A stretch of 7,408 bases of DNA, taken from assembly GCA_028288385.1 (NCBI GenBank), contig JAQBNX010000652.1:1-7408 (forward strand), read 5' to 3'. The notes under the pieces are model-generated. The model had not been told where the DNA came from and ran no database searches. It saw nothing but the letters and a program-made list of their open reading frames with translations. Each line of letters opens with the position of its first letter. Position 1 is the stretch's first letter. Below are positions 1-6,235 of this stretch, piece by piece. Position numbers and translations under genes: made by a program. This stretch comes from Spirosoma sp. Its GTDB lineage: Bacteria > Bacteroidota > Bacteroidia > Cytophagales > Spirosomataceae.

Positions 1-657
1 CTGATTGGTCTATATGTACTGTGTATCGAAACAATCACGCACCGCTCTGTCAAACCTATAGTGGGCGTAGTTGGGTTGGTTTTGGCCGTTTTTCTGTATA
101 CATATTCATACCGTGAGCACTTAATTAAAGTAGAAGACAGGACTACTAATTTAACATTCAGTACCGCCTTTTATAACGACAATCCAGCTAATCTGATCGT
201 TTATTGGGGCGATCCTACGTTGGGAAAGCTGATCTTCCAGGATGCGCTGAAGAAAGACATTTATCAGGTACCCAAAACAACATTTTCAGATTTAAAAAGC
301 TCACCGATTCCTCTTGATAATGCACCGCCTGCGCCTACAAATGATGTCACGTCAGACGTAAAGCCTTATCCGATTCATGATTATCTGGTGATGTATCAAT
401 CCTGGGCCGTTAATGGACAGCCTTCTAACGAAACGCAGATTCAGGTGGTGGCACAGTCACCGCAAAACAGCTATGCGTTCGATACCCGGCGGCAGGTTCG
501 TTATGATGTGGTGAACCAGTACCAGTATTTACAGGCTGGCTTCTCGTGCGTCATTAAAAAAGGCGATTTGAGACCCGGGCATTACACACTTGGTGTTAGG
601 CTAGTGAGCAAGGGTATTCAATCGTACGTTCCGCTAACAAGCAGTTTTGATGTCTAA
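1..657 (+). CDS. C-terminal part of a polytopic membrane protein with extracytoplasmic β-rich tail (5' truncated)
   Basis: The reading frame is open from base 1 and ends at a TAA, so the gene starts upstream of the window; 218 residues are visible. The first ten residues are the end of one hydrophobic segment, and residues about 18-36 (VKPIVGVVGLVLAVFLYTYS) form a clear final membrane span. A soluble region of about 180 residues follows. It has a Pro/Asp-rich linker (about 100-123), then a segment beginning near YQSWAVNG (132-139) and continuing through RYDV (167-170), AGF (179-181), a Leu-x-x-Gly-x-Tyr stretch (190-195) and a final hydrophobic strand. That order resembles the β-sandwich appended to some cell-surface polysaccharide proteins (GW... 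/ R-x-DV / GF / L-x-x-G-x-x-L). The likeness is remembered, not searched. A polysaccharide role fits the neighbouring glycosyltransferases, but the function is not established. A GTG at 61 lies inside the membrane span and is not a real start. Confidence 0.8.
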   Translation: MIGLYVLCIETITHRSVKPIVGVVGLVLAVFLYTYSYREHLIKVEDRTTNLTFSTAFYNDNPANLIVYWGDPTLGKLIFQDALKKDIYQVPKTTFSDLKSSPIPLDNAPPAPTNDVTSDVKPYPIHDYLVMYQSWAVNGQPSNETQIQVVAQSPQNSYAFDTRRQVRYDVVNQYQYLQAGFSCVIKKGDLRPGHYTLGVRLVSKGIQSYVPLTSSFDV

Positions 658-675
658 ACCATTACGTTGCCCGGT

Positions 676-1707
676 TCATAAATGAGGGCGAAGTAATTTA
701 TAGATTGGCTTAAGAAGCGCATTGGTCAACGTATCAATTTTCCCGCCTATCAACTGATCAAAGGGCATTGATTCGAGAGAACCTTGTAGCAACACTTGGT
801 CGGGCACCCGCCGTTGGACCTGGATTAACGCATGTTGTTGCCGAATAATAGCCCGGTTTCGCCATAGCCAATTATACGTTCGGAAGCGGGCCTGTATGTA
901 AGCCATACCACGTAATGAGAATCCCCACATTAACACCTCCGTTAATAGCAAGGCAGGTAAAAGCCTCCTAAGGGTAGATTTTGTGAAAACACGAAAGAAC
1001 GTTAACAGCCGATTGCGTTCGAGATAGTAAAACTTTACCGGTGATATACCCAATTTGTAGTAATGCGTTACTACAGAATTGGGTTCGCACAGTAATCGAT
1101 AGCCTGCTAGTCGGGCCCGGAGTGACAAATCGGTATCCTCAAAATACATAAAATAGGTTTCCTCAAAAGAGCCTAATTCACGCAGCGCTTTTGTGGGGGC
1201 CAACAGCGCAGCTCCAGAAAGCAACGGCACTTCCTCAACCACGGTATAGGCAGATGCAGGCTGATTAAGACCGCGGCAAGTTGTAACGCCGGTATACTGC
1301 ATTTGATTGCCACAGGCGTTGATGGTGCCATCTGGGTTGAGCAACTTAGGCGTAATGAAATCATGAGGATACTGGCGGGCCCTATCCATGAGCTGATCAA
1401 GACTACTAGGGGTAAGTTCCGTATCTGGGTTAAGCAGGAAGGTCCATTTGCCACGGGCTTGTGCAATGCCCAGGTTATTCCCACCTGCATAGCCTGTATT
1501 TATTGCATTGGCTATATACCTTACTGCCGGATGATGCGCTGACAACCAATTGCCGAGATTATCACGACCGTAGTTATCTACAACAATCACTTCATGGTTT
1601 ATGCGGGCTGACGCAATAACTACTGTCGGTAAGCACCGTTTAAGATCGTTGAGACTATCGTAGGCAACAATGATTATGCTGAGTTCCGGCAAAAGGGCGG
1701 TCGTCAC
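676..1707 (-). CDS. Glycosyltransferase family 2, WbbL (rhamnosyltransferase)-like
   Basis: 343-residue GT-A enzyme predicted to transfer a nucleotide-activated sugar to a lipid-linked glycan at the cytoplasmic face of the inner membrane. Visible motifs in order: the first β-strand SIIIVAYDS (10-18), IVVDN (41-45), NTGYAGGNNLGI (70-81), the nucleotide/metal motif LLNPDTEL (91-98; NPD in place of DxD, as is usual in WbbL-type enzymes), and GSFEETYFMYFEDTDLSLR (179-197), where E190/D191 form the catalytic-base ED pair. YYLERNR (227-233) follows. From about 234 the tail is hydrophobic and basic, including a segment near 247-264 that could anchor it to the membrane. The start is a GTG; the in-frame stop of the preceding gene lies just upstream, so no earlier start exists. 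It is the last gene of the minus-strand cluster, 6 bp after DUF2304. The sugar specificity (rhamnose or other) cannot be read from the sequence. Confidence 0.92.
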   Translation of the reverse strand: MTTALLPELSIIIVAYDSLNDLKRCLPTVVIASARINHEVIVVDNYGRDNLGNWLSAHHPAVRYIANAINTGYAGGNNLGIAQARGKWTFLLNPDTELTPSSLDQLMDRARQYPHDFITPKLLNPDGTINACGNQMQYTGVTTCRGLNQPASAYTVVEEVPLLSGAALLAPTKALRELGSFEETYFMYFEDTDLSLRARLAGYRLLCEPNSVVTHYYKLGISPVKFYYLERNRLLTFFRVFTKSTLRRLLPALLLTEVLMWGFSLRGMAYIQARFRTYNWLWRNRAIIRQQHALIQVQRRVPDQVLLQGSLESMPFDQLIGGKIDTLTNALLKPIYKLLRPHL

Positions 1708-1713
1708 GGTGTT

Positions 1714-2118
1714 TTAGGCTTCTGTTACTAGGGGTGATCTACCCGCCAGGGGCTTATTCTGGTCTTCACGCAGGTCAGCTAGCTCTTTTTTAAGAAATGC
1801 TATTTCATGAGTAAGTTCCTTTACGGATTGCTGCATGCTGGAATTTACTACCGATAAGTGAACCAGGAAGATGATAATGACGAAAATAGCCGCCAGAAAA
1901 ATGAGGGAAGGAGGGTAGTAGACACCCAGCATGAGCGAAATTTTCTCTAACCCCTTTCGCCAGATCGAAAACACAATCAGGATAATAGTGCAAACGATCC
2001 AGATAAAAGAATACTCTTCCCGCAACTTCCCGTTTACAATAAGCCGGGCAATAAAGAACAGGAATAGTAACGCCCCTGTCAAACTAAGTATCTGAATGAC
2101 AATTGGTAATGATTCCAT
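1714..2118 (-). CDS. DUF2304 family small membrane protein
   Basis: 134 residues. Three hydrophobic segments are visible at about 7-26, 36-53 and 70-90, followed by a heptad-like, charged coiled-coil region (about 92-118, with S-x-x-x-S-V-K-E-L and F-L-K-K-E-L) and a short polar tail. The REEYSFIW segment (33-40) before the second span and the spacing of the spans match the DUF2304 family as I know it. That family is of unknown biochemistry and is commonly encoded beside DPM1-type glycosyltransferases. The start ATG lies inside the 3' end of the upstream glycosyltransferase gene, giving a 35-bp overlap in a different frame, which suggests translational coupling and a matched amount of the two proteins. 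A role as membrane partner or anchor of that enzyme is inference. Confidence 0.88.
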   Translation of the reverse strand: MESLPIVIQILSLTGALLFLFFIARLIVNGKLREEYSFIWIVCTIILIVFSIWRKGLEKISLMLGVYYPPSLIFLAAIFVIIIFLVHLSVVNSSMQQSVKELTHEIAFLKKELADLREDQNKPLAGRSPLVTEA

Positions 2119-2851
2119 GACTGCGTTGGTTATTCTGCAAACGAATATAGAGGAATAAGGTGCCCATCGTTACTTTAAACATATAGTACACCGATTTGGC
2201 CAGCGTAATGGATGATGTGCCGCCCTGTCGTTCGCGCATGACAACGGGTACTTCAAGAATGCGAAGCTTATGAAGGCCAAACTGGACAATGGATTCGGGT
2301 TCGGGATACTCGTCGGGATAATAAGCATTGGCAATGCTAATCGTTCTACGATTGAAGGCCCGGAATCCTGACGTACTGTCGTGGATTGACTTACCGATTA
2401 GGAATTGGTTCAGCCAGCGAAAATACCGGATACCCAGCCGCCGGGCGAAGGTAGACTGAAAGCCCGTTCGCTCCAGAAAGCGCGAACCAATGACTACATC
2501 GGCCTGGCCGTCAAAAATGGGTTTTAGAATTTTTGGTAGTTCCTCTGCCGGGTGCTGGCCATCACCATCCATTTGTACGGCTACATCATACCCGTGTCGA
2601 TAGGCATATTTATACCCTGCATGCATAGCCCCGCCAATACCTAAATTAACGGGTAAGTCTACGTAATGACAATTAAGTTTCTGGATGATGGCCAGGGAGT
2701 TATCTGTTGACCTGTCATTGACAACCAAGACATCAATGGTTAGATTGTTTTGTTGCTTTACCTCGTTGATTTCGGCAACAACCTGCGCAATAGCCGCCTG
2801 TTCGTTATAACACGGTACCACGACCAACACACGAAAAGGGGCTGTTTCCAT
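2084..2851 (-). CDS. DPM1-type glycosyltransferase family 2 (polyprenyl-phosphate sugar synthase-like)
   Basis: 255-residue GT-A protein resembling dolichol/undecaprenyl-phosphate mannosyl- or glucosyltransferases, which move a sugar from a nucleotide donor to a polyprenyl phosphate on the cytoplasmic side. Motifs in order: VVVPCYNE (10-17), VLVVNDRSTDNS (41-52), NLGIGGAMHAGY (69-80), the DxD motif QMDGDGQHP (93-101, metal ligands D95/D97), IGSRF (121-125), DSTSGFRAFNR (158-168) and ERQGGTSSI (207-215). A hydrophobic helix (about 219-239) replaces the two-span anchor of the longer DPM/GtrB types, so membrane attachment may depend on the DUF2304 partner. The ATG gives a normal N terminus directly before the first β-strand. 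The gene lies 5 bp downstream of the large membrane protein and overlaps DUF2304 by 35 bp. The donor sugar cannot be determined. Confidence 0.93.
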   Translation of the reverse strand: METAPFRVLVVVPCYNEQAAIAQVVAEINEVKQQNNLTIDVLVVNDRSTDNSLAIIQKLNCHYVDLPVNLGIGGAMHAGYKYAYRHGYDVAVQMDGDGQHPAEELPKILKPIFDGQADVVIGSRFLERTGFQSTFARRLGIRYFRWLNQFLIGKSIHDSTSGFRAFNRRTISIANAYYPDEYPEPESIVQFGLHKLRILEVPVVMRERQGGTSSITLAKSVYYMFKVTMGTLFLYIRLQNNQRSHGIITNCHSDT

Positions 2852-2856
2852 TGGAT

Positions 2857-4926
2857 TTAATCGTTGATACGATAAATCTGGAGACTCCCTAACGTTGTCA
2901 TGAGTTTCATGCAGCGTATTTCAACCGGTTGTGGCTGTTTATCATAAATAATGTACCGCACATTGAGTGCTTTCAGGCGGCTGGAACAGGGGTCCATATT
3001 GACTACGTATCCATCTTCAAACGTATTCTGAATAATTACCGAGTCTCTGCCATTGATGTAGGAGCTGTACACCGTATGAGCAAACCGGTTGTACGCCGAA
3101 TCACGCTTCATAGCTGGGTCAAGCACTTTCAAAATGGTGCGGGGTGGTGTGTATTTAACCCCACTGAGTAAATCAACGCCTGTAGCGGTAACCATGTAGG
3201 AAATAAACTGACCGCCAAACACCACCCATTTTCCGGTTGGATCCTGGCGGTGAATATCCTGAACCGTGCGGTACAGGACATGCTCAGTGATTGGGCTCAT
3301 CCCTTTGGCTACTGGGTTTAACGTTACGTTAGGCCAGAGAAAAAGGAGAATGGCGGCACCAAAAAGCGCATTTCGATAGGCTGGTTTCCAGGTAAATAGC
3401 AACAACGAACCGAGACCAGTAAAGAACAGAATCGGAATGAACAACTGATTGAACCTAAAAAAGCCTTCCGAATCGCCAACGTTCAGGTTAGCCGCGTAAA
3501 GCATGAAACCCAGCACAGCAGCTATGCCGACTAGTGTAAACAGCCTGTTTGTCTTTATCTCAATGGTTGTTAAATAGTGCAAGTACAAGACAGTGAGCAA
3601 GACGTTACCAATGCCAAACGGAATTTGGGTACGGCGTGTTGGACTCAAGTTCCAGAGCGTAAGTTTTGCCAGCCATTCCGGAAAGCCAACTTCAATCCAT
3701 ACATAGCCAACCATCACAAAAAGGCTCAACAGTAGCAGGGCCCAGTCTACTTTACGCTGTATACTGAAACTTGCTAGGGCGCAGGGAATAATAATTGGCG
3801 CAAAGGTTATGTAGTGCGATAACTCACAGTGGTTGAGCCAGTTTCTTGGAAAGCTAGTGTCGTCTACCTGCCAGCGGAAATATTCTGAAAACCAGTTAGC
3901 AATAAAGCCTGTACCACCCAGTTCGCTGCGCTTACCGGGATACACCGTGTTCAAGATAGCATCGAGTGTGGGTTTTAAGTATGCGTAGAATAACCAGAAC
4001 GAAACTCCTAATAAGACTAAAGCCAGTATACCTCCGCCCGCTTTTACCGGCCAATCATGAAAGAGCCGTTTTGTATCCCAATTGTTACTAAAATAACCGG
4101 CCAGTAGCGCCAGTAACACGTATCCCAGCGGTACCTGATAAGGTGGATACAGAATTAAAATATACACCATTAGCAACCACGCTAAAGCCACTGAAGCCGC
4201 CAGCATTTGGGCCCGGGTCTTACCATAAAGCAGGTATACCGATGCGACAAAAATTAAGCTGATTGCCGCAATAAGCGGAGCCGGGATAAACGACCATGAA
4301 ACGGTTCCGGAGGAATAAAACTGCCAGATGCTTCCAAATAGAGAAAGCCAGAAATTATTTCGGGTTAATAGGAGCAGCATTAACGTAGCGCCGACAATAG
4401 ACAAGAACGCACGCAGGTTATAAAGCCACGCATACCCTTGTTCAATTGGCAAAAAGAAAAAACCCCAGTGGTCAGGCCTGAAGATTTCACTGAAATGATG
4501 CGTAGGGGCAACAAGAACTGGTGCTTTTTCACCACCGATGGTTTCGTTAACGGTTGGAAACCCTTTATTGGCTTGGGAGAGAATCCAGGGGGTTCCAACG
4601 GCATAATCGTCCATCCGAATTCTACGTGGTTGTCCCGAAATCAGCCCTCGTTTAGGATCACTGCTATCGGGTAGAAGATCATTCCACATGGCCAATGAAA
4701 TCGGATGAATCTTGGCCATAGTCACTAGGGCGAACAACACCGCGCAGATGCCAATAAACCACTTCAAACGCCGGTCAAACCGAATCAACTCAAACGACCG
4801 TTCAGTATGGGGGCTATCGACCCGTTCAGGCAGGGCAGGGGGCTGACTACTAACTGAAGCCGGTTGGGATCTGGTTGAAGAAGTGGCCGGAACGAGGGCT
4901 GGCGGGCCTTTTCGTTTCTTTGACAT
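2857..4926 (-). CDS. Large polytopic membrane protein, DUF7657-like (possible GT-C fold glycosyltransferase)
   Basis: Residues here are numbered from the longest frame, which opens with a GTG at 4974 (705 aa). I prefer the ATG at 4926 (codon 17, MSKKRKG), giving 689 aa, because the candidate promoter would leave almost no leader before the GTG and the first 16 codons show no conserved features. A basic, Pro/Ser-rich cytoplasmic tail (17-60) precedes span 1 (about 71-86). A long extracytoplasmic loop follows, with RRIRMDDYAVGTPW (117-130), GFPTVN (138-143) and PTHHFSEIFRPDHWGFF (157-173). About eleven or twelve further spans run to about 549, with YPGKRSELGG (345-354) in a second large loop, and a soluble C-terminal domain covers about 560-705. 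This layout and these motifs recall the DUF7657 family of GT-C-like proteins; the assignment is from memory. D122/D123 in the first loop sit where GT-C enzymes carry their catalytic acid. It is the first gene of the cluster. The transfer role is inferred. Confidence 0.82.
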   Translation of the reverse strand: MSKKRKGPPALVPATSSTRSQPASVSSQPPALPERVDSPHTERSFELIRFDRRLKWFIGICAVLFALVTMAKIHPISLAMWNDLLPDSSDPKRGLISGQPRRIRMDDYAVGTPWILSQANKGFPTVNETIGGEKAPVLVAPTHHFSEIFRPDHWGFFFLPIEQGYAWLYNLRAFLSIVGATLMLLLLTRNNFWLSLFGSIWQFYSSGTVSWSFIPAPLIAAISLIFVASVYLLYGKTRAQMLAASVALAWLLMVYILILYPPYQVPLGYVLLALLAGYFSNNWDTKRLFHDWPVKAGGGILALVLLGVSFWLFYAYLKPTLDAILNTVYPGKRSELGGTGFIANWFSEYFRWQVDDTSFPRNWLNHCELSHYITFAPIIIPCALASFSIQRKVDWALLLLSLFVMVGYVWIEVGFPEWLAKLTLWNLSPTRRTQIPFGIGNVLLTVLYLHYLTTIEIKTNRLFTLVGIAAVLGFMLYAANLNVGDSEGFFRFNQLFIPILFFTGLGSLLLFTWKPAYRNALFGAAILLFLWPNVTLNPVAKGMSPITEHVLYRTVQDIHRQDPTGKWVVFGGQFISYMVTATGVDLLSGVKYTPPRTILKVLDPAMKRDSAYNRFAHTVYSSYINGRDSVIIQNTFEDGYVVNMDPCSSRLKALNVRYIIYDKQPQPVEIRCMKLMTTLGSLQIYRIND

Positions 4927-4984
4927 GACTGGGGCTACAGAATGAATATGTCGTGAGACTATAGGGTGCAACACGATACGTAGT

Positions 4985-4992
4985 CAAACTTA
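4985..4992 (-). promoter_or_regulatory. Candidate Bacteroidota -7 promoter element for the minus-strand cluster
   Basis: On the minus strand this reads TAAGTTTG, a full match to the TAnnTTTG -7 consensus of the Bacteroidota primary sigma factor. The -33 position, about 20 nt upstream (5013-5016, CTGG on the minus strand), matches TTTG only weakly. Transcription would begin near 4978-4980. That leaves about 50 nt of leader before the ATG at 4926 but almost none before the GTG at 4974. It is supported by the position in a divergent gap and by the consensus match only. Confidence 0.45.
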
Positions 4993-4997
4993 CTAAT

Positions 4998-5026
4998 ACC
5001 GGGCCAAGTCTGCCAGCGTTCCCGGT
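4998..5026. repeat. Inverted repeat in the divergent intergenic region (possible operator)
   Basis: ACCGGG (4998-5003) and CCCGGT (5021-5026) are perfect 6-bp inverted arms 17 bp apart. The repeat covers the expected -33 region of the minus-strand promoter and lies 30 bp before the flippase-like gene, so a bound protein could affect both directions. Arms this short can occur by chance. No regulator gene is present in the window. Confidence 0.25.
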
Positions 5027-5056
5027 TTTCTTTACAAAAAGACTTAATTTTCGGGC

Positions 5057-6058
5057 ATGAACAACGCCTTTACCCGGCAGATAGTACCAATCGGGCTGGC
5101 TATTGGGTTGTTGTGGTATGTTTTAAAAGACGTGCCCCTCAACCAGCTAGCCGAGCAGTTCCAGCGAGCTGATTACGGCTGGTTGTCGCTGGTAGCCCTG
5201 CTGATTGGCCTGTATGTGGTGGTCCGGGCGGCCCGCTGGAGGCTTACTCTGCAGGCCATTGGGTTCAGTCCATCGTTGTTTCGGGCTACCATTGCCCTGC
5301 TGGCCGGTGCACTCGCCGGCATGATCGTTCCCGGTGCGGGTGAACTCACGCGTTGCAGCACGCTCCAGCGGACTGATGGTGTTCCTCTAACGCAGGGTAT
5401 TGGCTCGGTCGTAGCAGAACGGATTGTTGACTTGATCATGCTTGCGGCCATTCTCCTTCTTACCGTATTGATGGAATTTAGTCGGATGCGTCAATACGTA
5501 ACCAGCATTACCCTGGCCCTGCCCAATACGATGTTAATCCTGTGTCTGATAACGCTCTGTGTTTTAATCGGGCTAATTCTTTTGTGGGGATCACGCCAGC
5601 AAAATGTTCGTCAGCACCCATTTGTCTTAAGGGTAACAACGCTTGCTAAGGGTTTTGAGAAAGGGTTTTTGGCCATCCGGCAACTGCCTCAGCCGGGTTT
5701 TTTTATCGGATTAACCTTAGCCAGCCAGTTTATCACCTGGTTGTCGACGTATTGCCTATTGCTGACCACCGATGAAACCCGGTTGCTTCCACCGACCGCT
5801 GCACTCACCATTATGGCCGTCGGCTCCATTGGCGGACTAGCCGTGCCCACACAAGGCGGCATTGGCACTTACCACTTCCTGGTGAGCCGGGCTTTGGTCT
5901 TGTATGGCTTTGCCGCAGCCGGAGGAGCTGTGGTTGCCACATTTTTACACGCGGTTGGTTTTGGCATCAATCTGCTTCTAAGCAGCGCCAGTTTCCTTAT
6001 TTTGCCAATTCTGTTGCGCAAAAAGCGTTCGTCAATTACCAGACAGCCTGTTTCTTAG
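5057..6058 (+). CDS. Flippase-like integral membrane protein (LPG_synthase_TM / UPF0104 family)
   Basis: 333 residues, the usual length for stand-alone members of this family (YbhN/AglD-related), with no fused lysyltransferase domain. Hydrophobic segments lie near 9-22, 42-57, 76-92, 124-138, 156-177, 215-236, 249-264, 275-296 and 300-320. Family signatures: VVRAARWRLTL (55-65), the VPGAGELTR motif (91-99), QGIGSVVAERIVDL (113-126) and VPTQGGIGTYHF (263-274). The protein ends with a basic RKKR tail (321-324). Such proteins are annotated as flippase-like, and some are implicated in handling polyprenyl-phosphate sugars. Divergent placement from a DPM1-type transferase cluster supports that role here, but lipid substrate and transport are inferred. 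The ATG is the only sensible start: it directly precedes the first span. No Shine-Dalgarno is visible. A TAATTTTC at 5045-5052 is too close to the ATG to be called as its promoter. Confidence 0.9.
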   Translation: MNNAFTRQIVPIGLAIGLLWYVLKDVPLNQLAEQFQRADYGWLSLVALLIGLYVVVRAARWRLTLQAIGFSPSLFRATIALLAGALAGMIVPGAGELTRCSTLQRTDGVPLTQGIGSVVAERIVDLIMLAAILLLTVLMEFSRMRQYVTSITLALPNTMLILCLITLCVLIGLILLWGSRQQNVRQHPFVLRVTTLAKGFEKGFLAIRQLPQPGFFIGLTLASQFITWLSTYCLLLTTDETRLLPPTAALTIMAVGSIGGLAVPTQGGIGTYHFLVSRALVLYGFAAAGGAVVATFLHAVGFGINLLLSSASFLILPILLRKKRSSITRQPVS

Positions 6059-6235
6059 CCAAAGACTATTCGTAAACAGCATGCGTTGATGTAAAATCGA
6101 ATACGTTTATGGATTAGCATGAGGGCTTCGTTGTGACCGGGATCCGAATAAACAGGTTAATGCTGCCTCATCATCTACTTTATTTATCATTACGTTACGG
6201 TATATTAGCTATCACATTCCCCAAATTTCAGTTTA
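6059..6235. other. Intergenic gap between the flippase-like gene and the peptidase gene
   Basis: 177 bp without a credible reading frame. It contains an imperfect inverted repeat (6068-6077 with 6105-6114, 10 pairs including two G-T pairs, 27-nt loop) with no following T-tract, so it is not a standard terminator. TACGTTTA at 6102-6109 is one base off the TAnnTTTG -7 consensus but has no -33 element at the right distance. The last 60 bp before the peptidase ATG are AT-rich, as expected of a Bacteroidota leader. The gap suggests the peptidase is transcribed separately. Confidence 0.5.

Noticed and set aside
61..657. GTG at 61 as a gene start giving a 198-residue protein
   Set aside because: The frame is open upstream to base 1, and the GTG lies inside a hydrophobic membrane span. 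The gene enters the window already in progress.
667..691. Hairpin TTGCCC / GGGCGA between the convergent genes as a bidirectional terminator
   Set aside because: Only six pairs including one wobble, a 13-nt loop, no T-tract on either strand, and it overlaps the coding end of the glycosyltransferase.
1173..1490. Alternative minus-strand frame inside the WbbL-like gene
   Set aside because: It is a shadow of the real frame, which carries all the GT2 motifs.
1303..1542. Plus-strand open frame opposite the WbbL-like gene
   Set aside because: It is antisense to the conserved core of a well-supported glycosyltransferase and shows no recognisable motif.
4438..4674. Plus-strand open frame opposite the large membrane protein
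   Set aside because: Antisense to the conserved first extracytoplasmic loop; no family resemblance.
5045..5052. TAATTTTC as the -7 promoter element of the flippase-like gene
   Set aside because: It deviates from TAnnTTTG at the last base, lacks a -33 element, and would give an essentially leaderless transcript only about 5 nt before the ATG.
5173..5451. Minus-strand open frame opposite the flippase-like gene
   Set aside because: Antisense to the family signature motifs; low-complexity Arg/Ser/Thr/Pro composition typical of a shadow frame.
6068..6114. Inverted repeat downstream of the flippase-like gene as an intrinsic terminator
   Set aside because: The loop is 27 nt, the stem is AT-rich with two G-T pairs, and no T-tract follows.
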